Source: Chaetomium olivaceum (taxonomy: Eukaryota > Ascomycota > Sordariomycetes > Sordariales > Chaetomiaceae). From it: DNA of 64,000 bases. Location: NCBI GenBank assembly GCA_039881045.1, contig JAYWVB010000053.1:62001-126000 (forward strand), given 5' to 3'. The position numbers and the translations under genes were made by a program. The notes under the pieces were generated by a model. The model ran no database searches. It had not been told where the DNA came from and saw nothing but the letters and a program-made list of their open reading frames with translations. The number at the start of each line of letters is the position of its first letter. The first letter of the stretch is position 1. This document shows positions 23,431 to 33,930 of the stretch, piece after piece.

Positions 23431-26400
23431 GGGCACTCGCTCAGCATCTCAAGAACAGCCGAGGCCCTCTTACAGCTCTCCAGAAGAGGTCGACGTCCGA
23501 CTCCGCATCATTCTAGACCCGTAGCGACGCGGGCCACGCCGTGGCAGCTAGGAGGCTGGCAGCTACAGCCCCAACCGGAACTGGATCGGCCGTACGATGC
23601 CATCGCCGAGCCGGACATCACGGCCCGTTTCCGGCGCCCGACCTCTGTGAGGGAACGAGCCACTCTGGCCAGTCTGACGAGTCGTTCCGGGATGCTGGTC
23701 CTGGATGCTCTGGACAATGCATTGCCGGGCCGGTGGTGTCAATGAGCTCGGTATCCGGCCGGAACTTGTCCTGTCCAGCAGGTAGGATACGGCCCGCAAC
23801 ATCATCTACGATGGTCTTTTGTTTGCTTTGGTGTTGTTGTGGATGTGTGAGTCGTCCCGCAGCGTTAAGATCGTCCTTCTTGCCAAACTGGACCGACCGG
23901 AGGGTCAACGGGTTAACTATCCTATGTAAGGACCTGAGAGGAGCCCACAGCCGACAGGTTCGTTTCCGGTGACAGCCCGCCCGGCGTGCCCAAAAATTGA
24001 TTGATGGTAATGTTAGGCGGAATCTAAAGAACGGAACCCCCATACGGTTGTGGTCGCCGCAACCCTATGGACTTTAGAACCCTACGGCCGGTGCGCCGGC
24101 AAAACATCTTGATTTTCCAGAATCGGAGACCCGAGACCGGACCCCGACCCGTGTCATAGCACGCCCGGAGCAATCTGGCCTTCGGGTTTCGGCCACTCTT
24201 CCGCCGGCCGCCGGCAGAGCACGAGGGAGCTGTTGTGGTGCCAGCGAGCGCCGAAGCCCTGGAGAAACATGGCGGTGTGGCGTCGGCTTACGCAGGACAG
24301 GGGACTTTTAACTATTGAACTGCCCTTGTGTTAGAGAATTCGAGGGTTGGGGATGTCTTAGCGTTCGACTGGCTCGAGAAGAATTGAGACTCGGAAGTCG
24401 GGTGTATGCTTTCTTTTCAATTACGTACAAACAGGGCCGCTAGCACGGTTTAGGGCAGGCCTGGGCCGTTCGGGTTGCACAACGCATCAGCGCCGAGCCC
24501 AACATCTCCGCGGGAATTGCAACGCTGCGAACTGGTGTTTATCACTTCGTGAACTTGCCGCTGCGGTGACCCAGACCTCGACAACTTCTGAAGCTCAGCA
24601 TCCAGGGCGAGGTCCTCACTTGTTCAGCGGCTCACAAGGCGGCGCTAGTCCAAACGGTATTTCCCCACAAATTGACAGACTAAAGTTGGCGGATATGCTC
24701 CGAATCGTGGGGAAAGGGACGTCGAAGATTGGGCTGCCCCAGAACCACCTATCCCCGGGCCGGCTGGTTGGATCCCGGAGAGATAGCGGGACTTCCAATT
24801 GTCGTTATCACACTCGTTTTCCGTGAGACGCTGATCCATTGCTTCCTCTTTCGTTCGCCGAGAAGCTTCGTTGAGGCACATTTTCACTGTAATTAATCAG
24901 CTTGGCAATCGACGATCTGATAACGCAGAGACAGGCCGCGAGAACAGGCGTGGCAGGGAATCCAACCAGCACCTCGGATGGCCGCCCGTGTGAGGGGATC
25001 CTCTTGCAGAGCTTGCGGTTCGAAGGATGATGCCTCCCGCTGTCTCCTTCCAATTGCCCAGCGATGGGCCCTGCCAAGACCTCTTGCTCACGCATTTGTC
25101 GTCGGATATGAATCGGGAAGGTAATTATCAAGTAACGACAACCTCTAGCTGCAGAGCAGAGGGGCCGTTGACCCAGAGACCCAGCGACCCAGTTCCAGTT
25201 GATCGTCAGAAGTTTTTTTTTCCTGTGGGGGGGAGAAATTGACGCCATCGACACGGACGGTGGCGGGCCGAAAAGCCTTATCTCTTCCGTCTGCCAGCTG
25301 CTGAACCAGGATTTGGGTGTAAGTGCCCGTGTGCAAGGTAAATGGCAGTGCCGAGCAACCGCAGTTGCCCCTTTCGGACGGATCGAGTTATCAGTCTAAG
25401 GAAGGCTCGAAGCCCCCGGGAAGGGCAAGAACCTTAACGGTGAGAGCTCTCCGGAAGCGGCGCCATAACGTCCGGGGCCAGCCGTATCTTTACTATCACC
25501 TATTACACTCCTGTGCAACGCGCAGTGTGTCCGGGGCACATGTACATGTACACTGCTAACAGCCATCCCCGGAACCCACACCTCTGGTCTGCTGATGATG
25601 CATCATGGTTCTGTGCCTCGTGCGCCGCTTTGCGTGTTATCGACGGGATCCAGTTTTTCGTCCTCTTTCCATGTCATCCCTGTAGGGCCAGGTCTCTCCC
25701 AGCCTACCCAAGGCCGTCCCTGGACGGCGGCTGAGATGGGTGCATGTTTTGGGCATACCGGACCCTGGATTCTCTGACAAACTGATATCCTTTCCGCTCG
25801 TTTCTTTCTTTGCCCGCGAGCCGAGGTCGGTGACCCCCCAATGATTCATTACCAGGTCCTGCTTGGAAGTGCGTGTCCTGGCGACTTGCGTAGGTCCTCT
25901 CGAAAGCTTTCTTTGGCACCACACGCCTCTGCGATCATCCCGATTGGACAGCTGAAGCCAAGTTACCCCCTTGATGAAGCTTTTCTTGCTGGCCTGCTGA
26001 GCCCTCAGCTTGTGGATACGGTGGGTTCCTTCACTCCTCCCCCATGAATGCAGCGGTAACAAACGCGGGTGGTGGAGAGAGGCCGACTTGTTCGCCTATG
26101 CTGTGGGCTCGTGGGCTAAAATCGTTTCCCCCTTCAATTGCTACATGGCACAAAACGGTCCCTGTCGGTCGCAAACACAGCGGGGCAAATCTAGGCCCTC
26201 GGACACGATGGCATGCAGAAAGATGAGTCTCCATCCCGGCTGCGGCTCGTCATGTGGACAGACGTCTGGCCTTTGCCTCTGGGTCGTGTTGTGCTTGCAC
26301 CATCGATGACCACCAGTGGACTGATGAGGGGGCTGTCCCAACACATTTGTGCTTTCCGTCTGATTGTCCTGCCTCGGCTGGCACCCGCCGTCTCGCTTCT

Positions 26401-26514
26401 GCCTGCCTGCCTTGCTGCGCTCGGATTCATCAATTCTCTTTGCACGTCCGTTCCGTTTATCAGCGTTCCCTCGTCATGCGGCTTGCCCCGCAATCTGAGA
26501 GGAACCCCACTAAC

Positions 26515-26806
26515 AGATAAACGCGATCCAGAATTGTACGCCATCTGCGCCGAGCTCGATTGCTCGTTCGTGATATGCGGCACCGGCTACCCGTCAAGGC
26601 CCTCGATCGATTTATTCGATTTTATTCGGTTTATTCTCACGCCTGCAAACAAGTTCCAATCTCTGTGAAGCTACCTCACCGCCATCCCGCACGCAATCTT
26701 ACGACCTCTGGTGTCCTCGTGACATTGCACACTTCCATCTGCTTGCTTTGCACTGCATAGTCCCTCCCGGCAGGCACCTCAGGTAACCTTTTCCCAGCGA
26801 AGATAA
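26515..26806 (+). promoter_or_regulatory. Candidate GATA-factor sites upstream of nmr
   Basis: Two AGATAA hexamers, at 26515-26520 and 26801-26806, lie within 500 bp upstream of the nmr start. Such sites bind NIT2/AreA-type factors, the partner of NMR. Two in this length can occur by chance, so this is a hint only. Confidence 0.25.
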
Positions 26807-27002
26807 CCCTTGCATCTTGAACCGCTGCACCCGGGCGCCAACCATCACACCACGTTCCAAACAAGCTGGGCAAACATCATCCGCTTCTACTAGGGAGCCC
26901 GTATATATACCGACCGGACTCGACGTAGGAGCCCGAGGAGGAGTGATCCGTTCAAGAATTGGCAACTTTTCGGGCAGAACCACGCCCAAACCACCGCCCC
27001 CG

Positions 27003-28430
27003 ATGGCGGCCGAACTACATTCGGAGCTCGCCATCAGACCAGTCCCCCGAGACATCAGGGGAGTTAACAGCCCTACCACTGACGAGAGGAGGCATAAGCA
27101 CTCCCGCTCGTCGTACTCCGACGCATCGCCGTTGATGTCTCGAAACAACTCCCTAAACTTTCGTCCGGCGAAGCGGCCGATGCCCTCGCCGGACAAGACC
27201 ATTGCCGTCATAAATGCCAGCGGCAGGCAGGCCGCCTCCTTCAGGGTGGCCACCGCGGTCGGGTACCATGTGCGAGCGCAACTGAGGAATCTGGAGGGTG
27301 TCGTGGCGACCGAAGTGGCCACAAATTCGAATGTGACGGTCCTCCGGGGCGAGCTGTACACCAAGGAGCGCCCGGCAGAGACGGCCAAGGTAGACGTGAC
27401 ACGGAACGGCCCCATCTCCGGCATCGGCGTCAACCACGCCCTGATTTCGGAGCTTTTCAGGGGCGCCCAGCTGGCCTTCATCAACACCACCTTCTACGGA
27501 GACGAGCAACGTATCGGGGAGGCCTTAGCAGACGCGGCTAAGAGAGCCGGCATTCAGCACTACGTCTATTCCTCCATGCCAGACCACCATGCTTACAACA
27601 AGGAATGGCCATCACTACCGCTCTGGGCGTCGAAGCACAAGGTTGAGGAGTACGCCAAAAAAATAGGACTTCCCGCGACCTTCGTGTACACTGGCATTTA
27701 TAACAACAACTTCACATCACTCCCCTACCCGCTTTTCTGCACCGAACTTCAAGAAGACGGCTCCTGGATCTGGCAGGCCCCTTTCCACCCAGACGTCAAA
27801 CTCCCGTGGCTTGACGCGGAACACGACGTCGGGCCGGCCATCCTCCAGATCTTTAAGGACGGCGTGAAGAAGTGGGGAGGTGGCAAGCGCGTCGGTCTCG
27901 CATACGAAATGCTCTCGCCCAAGGAGGCCTGCGAGGTCTTCTCGCGAGGCGTCGGCCGGCCCGTACGATACGTCCACGGCCCAATCGAATTGAAGGTTAC
28001 CATCCCCGAGGGCTACCGCGCCCAGCTGGAAGCGCTCGAGGCCCTGTTCGGAATGGGCCACGACGACCCCACGAAACAGCCCCCCTATTTCGGCGATGCC
28101 GCGCTCGAGGAGAGCTGCCCGAGAGTGGCGCTAGAACTGTGGGAGGGCCCGCGGGGTCTGGAAGAGTACGCGCGCGAGGTCTTCCCGCTAGAAGAGCAGG
28201 CGAATGGCCTGACATGGATGTTGGACGAGGGAGATGGCGGCGGAAACCATGCGCACCGAAACGGAAACGGCGTCGCCACCGGCCACGCCCCCCACCCGCA
28301 CCACATCCAACACTTAAACGGGTACATCACCACCCTGGAACAGGTCTCTCTCGAGTCGGACGGCGAGGACGAGGACGACGGCCTGGTCATGCGGGGCCTG
28401 AAGCGAGACGATGAGGAATGGCTCGCCTGA
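27003..28430 (+). CDS. nmr: NMR-1/NmrA nitrogen metabolite repression regulator
   Basis: Negative regulator of nitrogen catabolic genes. In Neurospora and Aspergillus this protein binds the GATA factor NIT2/AreA when good nitrogen sources are present. It has a Rossmann fold of the short-chain dehydrogenase type used as a dinucleotide sensor, not as an enzyme. The Rossmann start TIAVINASGRQAASF lies near residue 67. It is followed by VRAQLRNLEG, GVNHALISELFRGAQLAFINT, QHYVYSSMPDHHAYNKEWP, WASKHKVEEYAKKIGLP and FTSLPYPLF. The start chosen is ATG 27003 (MAAELHSELA), giving 475 residues without introns, close to the N. crassa protein. The frame is open upstream to 26817 but without ATG. The C-terminus is acidic with a His/Asn-rich linker. 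No frame defects. It converges with ERG2. Confidence 0.92.
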   Translation: MAAELHSELAIRPVPRDIRGVNSPTTDERRHKHSRSSYSDASPLMSRNNSLNFRPAKRPMPSPDKTIAVINASGRQAASFRVATAVGYHVRAQLRNLEGVVATEVATNSNVTVLRGELYTKERPAETAKVDVTRNGPISGIGVNHALISELFRGAQLAFINTTFYGDEQRIGEALADAAKRAGIQHYVYSSMPDHHAYNKEWPSLPLWASKHKVEEYAKKIGLPATFVYTGIYNNNFTSLPYPLFCTELQEDGSWIWQAPFHPDVKLPWLDAEHDVGPAILQIFKDGVKKWGGGKRVGLAYEMLSPKEACEVFSRGVGRPVRYVHGPIELKVTIPEGYRAQLEALEALFGMGHDDPTKQPPYFGDAALEESCPRVALELWEGPRGLEEYAREVFPLEEQANGLTWMLDEGDGGGNHAHRNGNGVATGHAPHPHHIQHLNGYITTLEQVSLESDGEDEDDGLVMRGLKRDDEEWLA

Positions 28431-29335
28431 GCCACCGCACAGCACCGCTATCGGGTTACTGGATCGATCGATTCTCCGCTCTATCTTTGCACGCCTTTTT
28501 CGTCGCTATCCGGGCCCCTCTATCTTACCATATTAAGATCGCGCGGCAATCCAAAATCATGGTCCCGGGGTGTGCGGCGAACTAAAAAAGAAAACGTAAA
28601 AAATGATGATTTACATCCTTTCGACGGGCGATAGATGGCCCGGTGCTAGGGGGATGGGGGGAAGGGGATAAGTGAATGCTTGGGCTTGTATTTAACATGC
28701 ATTACACTCTTGTTTTTATAGGCGTTCTAGGGCACGCACGCTCGAGGTCGGGTTGGGGGGGGGGCTGGAAAACAAAAAACGTAACCAAAAGTGGGTGCGC
28801 GGCAGCATTGATGATGGCGGGAGATGGTGCTCTTCCTCTTCCGAGCGGGCCCAGCTCCTCGGCTGGTTTAGGGGGCTTGATGGAATATGAGGAGATGTTG
28901 GCTCGTAAGGGCAATTGCTTGATCGAATATCCTCTTTTGCATCTGTGTTGTTGTTGTCGTTGCTCTTCCTGACCAGAGCGAGATCTCCGTCGTGTAGTTT
29001 ACAGACATGCGTTTCCAAGTTGCTGAGAGAGAGGGTCTGTCATGGACCTGCAAGTTACCGACAACCCCGAGTGGTTCATTATGAATTAGATACTAAGCCC
29101 ATGTACAAGTTCATACACATGCCCCAGACCTCCAGATCCTTTCTATCGAGTCTAATCCCCAGTTCGTTGCTTTGGCCGGCGACGAGTCTGCCCGGCCCCC
29201 GCCCGCCTCGTTTGTCGTACACGCGCTTTCATTGCCTTCTATCCCGCATGATAGAAGCCCAACCCCTTTCTCTAGCATCCAGCTAAACGAAGCCGCACGC
29301 AATCAATCAATCAATCATACAGAGCGGCTACCAGC
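28431..29335. other. Intergenic between convergent nmr and ERG2
   Basis: No gene seen. It contains both 3' UTRs and a short (AATC)4 tract at about 29301-29317 next to the ERG2 stop. Confidence 0.55.
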
Positions 29336-30105
29336 TTAGAACTTGCCCCTGGCCAAGTTCCCAATCATCTGCTTGCCCGTCAACCACGAGGTGCGCCACA
29401 GGGTCGGCACGTCCAGGGTGCTGGACAGGCCGTCGGCAAACCCAAAGAAGAGCATGGGCGGGATCCAGCCGCGCGCGTACTCGAGCGCGAAGCAGCTGTC
29501 GGCCATCTTGTACTGCTTGACGGTGCCGCGGCGCAGGTGGTGGATGGATCCGGGCGGGTAGACCTCGGGCGCGTACTCGCCGGGGACATAGGCGGTTTGC
29601 GTGCCCGTCAGAATGTGGAAGTAGTCGTCGGCCGTGTGCCGGCCCGTGTGGCCTTCGGTGCCGACCGCCGTGCCGAAGATGATGAGGTATTCGGTGATGC
29701 CTGGTTGGGTGGGGGGTTAGCTTGGGTTGAAGGGAGGGCGGAAGGGGGTTGGATGGGAGGGTACGCACTGGCATGGATGATGTACATGGCGCCCATGGCA
29801 CCGCCAGCGTTGTTGAATACCCACTCCTCGTCCTGGTTGACGAAGCTGGTCAGGCTGACCTGGCCGGCAAGCTCATCGACAATGTACTTGACGATGGCCT
29901 GGGTATCGTTGCCGTGGGTCTCGATGGCGCGTGAGGACACATCCTGCAGCTGGTCGAGCTTGAAGATGTAGAAACGCTCCAGGTTCTGGTCCAGGAGGTA
30001 GTAGACGGGGGTCAGCACACCCAGGAGGATGGCCAGGAACTTGAGCCAGCCGCCCATGCCGCCGGAGCAGCAGGACGACTTCTTGGAGCCGGGTTTGGGT
30101 GCCAT
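29336..30105 (-). CDS. ERG2: C-8 sterol isomerase ERG2
   Basis: Delta8-to-delta7 sterol isomerase of ergosterol biosynthesis in the ER, converting fecosterol to episterol. It is the target of morpholine fungicides. Exon 1 is 29769-30105 and exon 2 is 29336-29700; the intron is 29701-29768 (GTGCGT..CAG). Product is 233 residues. A Cys/Ser/Lys-rich N-terminus precedes one membrane anchor (WLKFLAILLGVLTPVYYLL), then YIFKLDQLQ, QAIVKYIVDEL, IFGTAVGTEGHTGRHTADDYFHILTGTQ, the acidic EYAPEVYPPGSIHHLRRG and ALEYARGWIPPMLFFGFADGLSSTLD, all family hallmarks. It ends LARGKF. I translated every codon and found no frame defect. The start at 30105 is 618 bp from that of CSL4 on the other strand, so the two may share a promoter. 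Confidence 0.96.
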
Positions 30106-30723
30106 TGTGGTGGGCGATGGGGTGGGATGGGGGGTGGGGGAGAGGAAGAGGATGGGGAAAATACAAGAAACGGGAAAACGAACGGGGGTTTCTTATGAAG
30201 AATTGTGAAATGCGCGTCGTCACCTCGGCGCGCTGCCCCTGGACCCTTGCTGCAGCGGCCAAGGAAGGCGGTGAGGTGCTGGCAGTCGCTGGCAAGGGGA
30301 AGCCCGCAAATCAGCGGAGTGACACCACTAAAAGCCAGCGAATGACAGGCCAAGGCCGTCCCCAAAGAGATGGCCCTGCATGGCAGAATCCTGTGCCTGT
30401 TTTTTTTTTTTTTTTGGCTGCTTGCTCGAACGACCCAGATCCTCAGTTGCCGGCACAACTGCCAAGGATCCGCAAATCCCATCCACATCCGCATGCCGCG
30501 GAGTCCACGAAACGTATCGCAGCAAACATCATCACCACATCAACCTTGACATTGAAGTTCCAAACAAACAAACCACGGAACATCCCGCGCGATCCTCAAA
30601 TCAGAACTAACCACATCCCAATCCACCAGGAGGAGGAACCAATCATCCACCCAACCCCACCCTCCAAACCTCACCTCAAACCCTCCTTCCCTCAAACAAA
30701 GACAAAAACCCCAACCCGCCAAA
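30106..30723. promoter_or_regulatory. Divergent promoter region ERG2/CSL4
   Basis: A 618-bp spacer between two divergent starts. It contains a T16 homopolymer at 30400-30415 and a long C/A-rich, G-poor stretch (30600-30720) leading into the CSL4 ATG, as in many fungal 5' leaders. No separate gene is seen. Confidence 0.55.
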
Positions 30724-31559
30724 ATGACAACGACACCATCCCCCCCAACCCTCGCAATACCAGGCCAACTACTCGGCCCAGCATCGCGGTACCAGCCGGG
30801 GCCAGGCACGCACCTGCACAACGCCAACCTGTACGCTTCGCTGCTCGGCCATGTGCACATCACCCAACCGCAGCAGCAGCAGCAGCAGCAGCGGCAGCGC
30901 GCGCCCGGCCCCGCCAAGCGCCTGACCAAAATCACGCCCGCGCCCGCGCCGACGCCGCCGGCCGAGCTGCCGACGATTTCGGTATCCGTGGCGGACGTGC
31001 GCTCGTCCCGCGTTCCCAGTGGGGCTGGGGGCTGCGGCGGCGGCGGCGGCGGCGGGAGGGGAGCGCAAGAAGAAGCGCGAGGTGCTGCCTGAGGTGGGCA
31101 ACGTGGTGCTGTGCCGGGTGATCCGCATCACGCCGCGGCAGGCGGTGGTGGCGATCCTGGTGTGCGGGGATTCGGTGCTGGAGGCGGAGTGGCAGGGTCT
31201 GATTCGTGTGCAGGACGTCAGGGCGACGGAGAAGGATCGGGTGAAGATTTATGAGAGTTTTCGGCCGGGGGATGTGGTTAGGGCGGAGGTGGTGAGTTCT
31301 TTTTTCTTCTTTTCTTCGTTTTCTTTCTTTCTTGGCTAGGGGGGGTAGGCGGTTTAAGAGAGAGAGTGCTGACGAGGAGTAGATCTCACTGGGTGATCAG
31401 GCGAATTATTACCTGTCGACGACGAGGAATGAGTTGGGCGTGGTACTCGCGGTGAGCGAGGCGGGGAATACGATGCAGCCGGTCAGTTGGAAGGAGTTTC
31501 GGGATCCGGAGACGGGGGCCATGGAGTTGAGGAAGGTCGCGCAGCCGCAGCCGCAGTGA
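30724..31559 (+). CDS. CSL4: Exosome subunit CSL4, frame break in Ala/Gly tract
   Basis: S1-domain cap subunit of the RNA exosome, which helps feed RNA to the 3'-5' exonuclease core in nucleus and cytoplasm. The N-terminal domain has IPGQLLGPASRYQPGPGTHLHNANLYASLLGHV. A poly-Gln stretch (CAG repeat 30868-30890) and a Pro/Ala linker follow. Then comes the S1 barrel: LPEVGNVVLCRVIRITPRQAVVAIL, YESFRPGDVVRAEV and, in exon 2, ISLGDQANYYLSTTRNELGVVLA. The C-terminus is MQPVSWKEFRDPETG. Exons are 30724-31291 and 31383-31559; the intron of 91 bp is GTGAGT..TAG. Between 30990 and 31045 the frame changes by one position. Two missing bases in the G/GCG-rich tract would restore it, giving 248 residues. 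An extra base there would also work, but elsewhere in the window only losses are seen. Family call is firm. Confidence 0.88.
30868..30890 (+). repeat. CAG microsatellite coding poly-Gln in CSL4
   Basis: Seven CAG units in frame encode Gln between the N-terminal domain and the S1 domain of CSL4. Copy number may vary between strains. Confidence 0.8.
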
Positions 31560-32454
31560 GTCGCGACTACGATGCGTTGGATTCGAGCAGATATGCTTCA
31601 CCCATGCTGAACGCGATCATAGCCGGACAGGCTGCTGCGACGAACGCAACGACAGACAGCCGAGTGCCCACAGCTCCAGCATCACCCAAACTGCTGACGG
31701 CCCGCTCCGCAGCCAAACACGGCTGCATTTTGCCAGACATTGGGATTGTGCGTGGGGCTCTTGATATCTTCTGTTTTATCTACGGGAGATATGTTACCTG
31801 TCTATGGCCGGAACCTGTTTTATGGGTCGGAGCAATCGCAGCCATGACTGCTAGCGGAAGCGAGCATCCGAATGGCTTTGGACTTGCTCTAAACAGAGAG
31901 GCGATCAAAAAGTTTGGGCGAGACGGCAATCCGCGTAAAGGCAGTGCTCGGCCCGGTGCATGACAAACACATGCTTACCAGAGTCTGGCCCAATCTCTAG
32001 GTTCATGGCCCGGGACCTGATCTTCCAAGCCAATCAACGGGATGAGAGCAACCTTTTCCTTCGTGATAATGCCACGTGTGGACCAGTAACCCGGGGTATT
32101 CTTCCCTGTCCCGAGTTTCGATGTGGTGCGTGTCCTCGGTATTTGACGTCGATCGTGGGGCTTGGCTATGCAGAAACAATGCGAGACGTCAGAGCAAACC
32201 GATGGATCCCTGAAAGTCTGAAAGCCAAGCATCTGACCAAGAACCCCTTGCCAGCCCAGCCACCCCTCCTTCGAGCCACCACTGACAACACTTCCAGCCC
32301 CTTCCAGCCTTTTTGACCGAGACAACACAACCAACAACAAAGACGCCGCTGGCGCCTAGCCGTATAATTTTGTTGGAACTCGACGACGACGCCGAATCGC
32401 GGCTTCTTTTTTTTTACAAAGTATAAAGAATTAATACCATTATTTCCTTGAGCG
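31560..32454. other. Intergenic between CSL4 and the Sec2-like gene
   Basis: No gene seen. Open frames at 31487-31963 and 31960-32316 lack domains; the first overlaps the end of CSL4 in another frame. The T9 tract at 32407-32415 lies in the leader of the next gene. Confidence 0.5.
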
Positions 32455-33516
32455 ATGACTGCAATCGCAACCATGACTATCGCAAGCCCCGGCACCTTGA
32501 GGGCCGCGCCAACGCAAACCCCCTGCTGCCCTAACTGCGGCTTCGGTGCCGACTTGCCGCCCTTCGAAGACACCCAAACCGCCCTCCTCGAAGCCCAGAA
32601 GCATATCTCGGACTTGCAAGCTCAAGTCCGCTTGCTCAACCAAAAAGCTTCGGCAGCCGTCGACCGCTGGGCCGATTACGAAGACGAGATTGCCAAACTC
32701 CGCGCCCAACTCGATCCCCGCCCTCGGACCCCCTCCGCGTCAGCAGCAACAGCGGCCCAAGAGCAGCAGGCGCAAAAACAAACCTCCCTCCCAACCCCAC
32801 CCAGCTCAGCAGCCGGCCTGCCGTCCCCCTCGCCGTCACGGGCCTCCTTCCTCACCACCAGCGCCGCAACCCGCATCTCCGCCCTCCTCACCCGCAAATC
32901 CCCACCAGCACCAGTCGTCGCAACACCCGCACCAACCCTCCCACCCACCCTCCGACCGCTCACGAACATACCACAGTCATCGTCATCAACCCGCCCAGGA
33001 CTCGGCCCAGCCCCCAGCCCGATCCCCTCCCTCCCCTCCTCCGCCTCCTACCCCCCCAGCAACAACATCAACAACAACAACCCCTCCTCCTCCACCAACT
33101 CCCTAGCCACCTCCGCTTCAACAAACCTCACCCCGTCAGACCTCCTATCCGCCCTCTCCCGCGAACAGGCCCTCCGCGCCGAAGCCGAAGGCCGCCTGCA
33201 CCAGACCAGCCGCGAGGTGGAGGAGCTCAGCGCCAGCCTGTTCGAGCAGGCCAACGAGATGGTGGCGTCGGAGCGGCGGGCGCGGGCGCGGCTGGAGCAG
33301 CGGGTCGGGGAGCTGGAGAGGAGGGAAGGGGATAAGAGGAGGCGGTTGGAACGGTTGGAGAGGGCGGTGGGGCGGATTGAACGGGTGAGGGGGGTGTTGG
33401 GGGAGTTGGAGGGGATGGAGGGGGTTGTTAATAGTGGGAAAGGGGATGGGGGTGGGAAAGGGAGGGGGAGTGTAGTTGGGGGTGAGGGTAGGGTTAGCGG
33501 GGATGGGGAGAGGTAA
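32455..33516 (+). CDS. Sec2-type Rab GDP/GTP exchange factor
   Basis: Coiled-coil exchange factor of the Sec2p family, predicted to activate a Sec4/Rab8-type GTPase on secretory vesicles moving to sites of polar growth. Product is 353 residues from one exon. A short N-terminus has a CPNCGFGADLPPFED motif. Coiled coil 1 follows (AQKHISDLQAQVRLLNQKAS..AKLRAQL), then a Ser/Pro/Thr/Asn-rich linker (residues about 95-220). The Sec2 core coiled coil is SALSREQALRAEAEGRLHQ and EVEELSASLFEQANEMVASE, then an Arg/Glu-rich helix. The C-terminus is short and Gly-rich. The CxxC motif at the N-terminus could bind zinc with other residues, which is an inference. The Rab partner is not in this window. It converges with PUS4 414 bp away. 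No frame defects. Confidence 0.85.
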   Translation: MTAIATMTIASPGTLRAAPTQTPCCPNCGFGADLPPFEDTQTALLEAQKHISDLQAQVRLLNQKASAAVDRWADYEDEIAKLRAQLDPRPRTPSASAATAAQEQQAQKQTSLPTPPSSAAGLPSPSPSRASFLTTSAATRISALLTRKSPPAPVVATPAPTLPPTLRPLTNIPQSSSSTRPGLGPAPSPIPSLPSSASYPPSNNINNNNPSSSTNSLATSASTNLTPSDLLSALSREQALRAEAEGRLHQTSREVEELSASLFEQANEMVASERRARARLEQRVGELERREGDKRRRLERLERAVGRIERVRGVLGELEGMEGVVNSGKGDGGGKGRGSVVGGEGRVSGDGER

Positions 33517-33930
33517 AGGGGGCTGGCTGGAAGGGGATGATGATATAAAGGGATGGGGAAGGGAGAATGTATATGTCGGATATGACTGATGAGTGGGATT
33601 GCATGTTGAGGTGGGTATATTGTATATTTTAGCAACGGGCATGCATAGGGCATAGGGAACGGGGACATCTGGAGTTCACGGGGCCTGCATGGTTCGGACA
33701 TAGGTTGGGCAATTTTTTATTCGTTTTGATATGGCAATGCCATTTGAACGGTGTCACGATCCACCAACGCTATTCACCTCTCTTGAATGCTTTCAGTTTA
33801 TGCCGAGCGCGCTCGACATTGCCCCCAATTGGAATCGAGATTTCGACTACCCACCAACTTATAGCAGAGCAGATAGCAGGACGGCCAAATGCTGCTCGGC
33901 TTACGAGAAAGAACACAAGAGATAGTGCCA
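33517..33930. other. Intergenic between convergent Sec2-like gene and PUS4
   Basis: No gene seen. Contains the two 3' UTRs and G/A-rich then AT-rich sequence. Confidence 0.5.

Larger units (their letters stand above)
21255..27002. other. Gene-poor 5.7-kb stretch upstream of the NMR gene
   Basis: No gene that I can support. The longest frame is 22945-23745 (+, 266 codons). It has no recognised domain, and the best-looking codons switch frame several times between 23040 and 23980, so a decayed or frameshifted gene is possible. A three-copy repeat lies at 23252-23430. The segment 26500-27002 is the likely nmr leader and promoter. It holds AGATAA at 26515-26520 and 26801-26806, the core bound by GATA-type nitrogen regulators. 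Confidence 0.4.

Noticed and set aside
25637..26668. Several overlapping frames of 130-150 codons on both strands before nmr
   Set aside because: They contradict each other and none has a recognisable motif; the area is better explained as promoter and leader.
21255..26800. RIP-mutated transposon remnant
   Set aside because: The stretch is not AT-rich, shows no excess of TpA that I can see, and has no terminal repeats or TE protein fragments.
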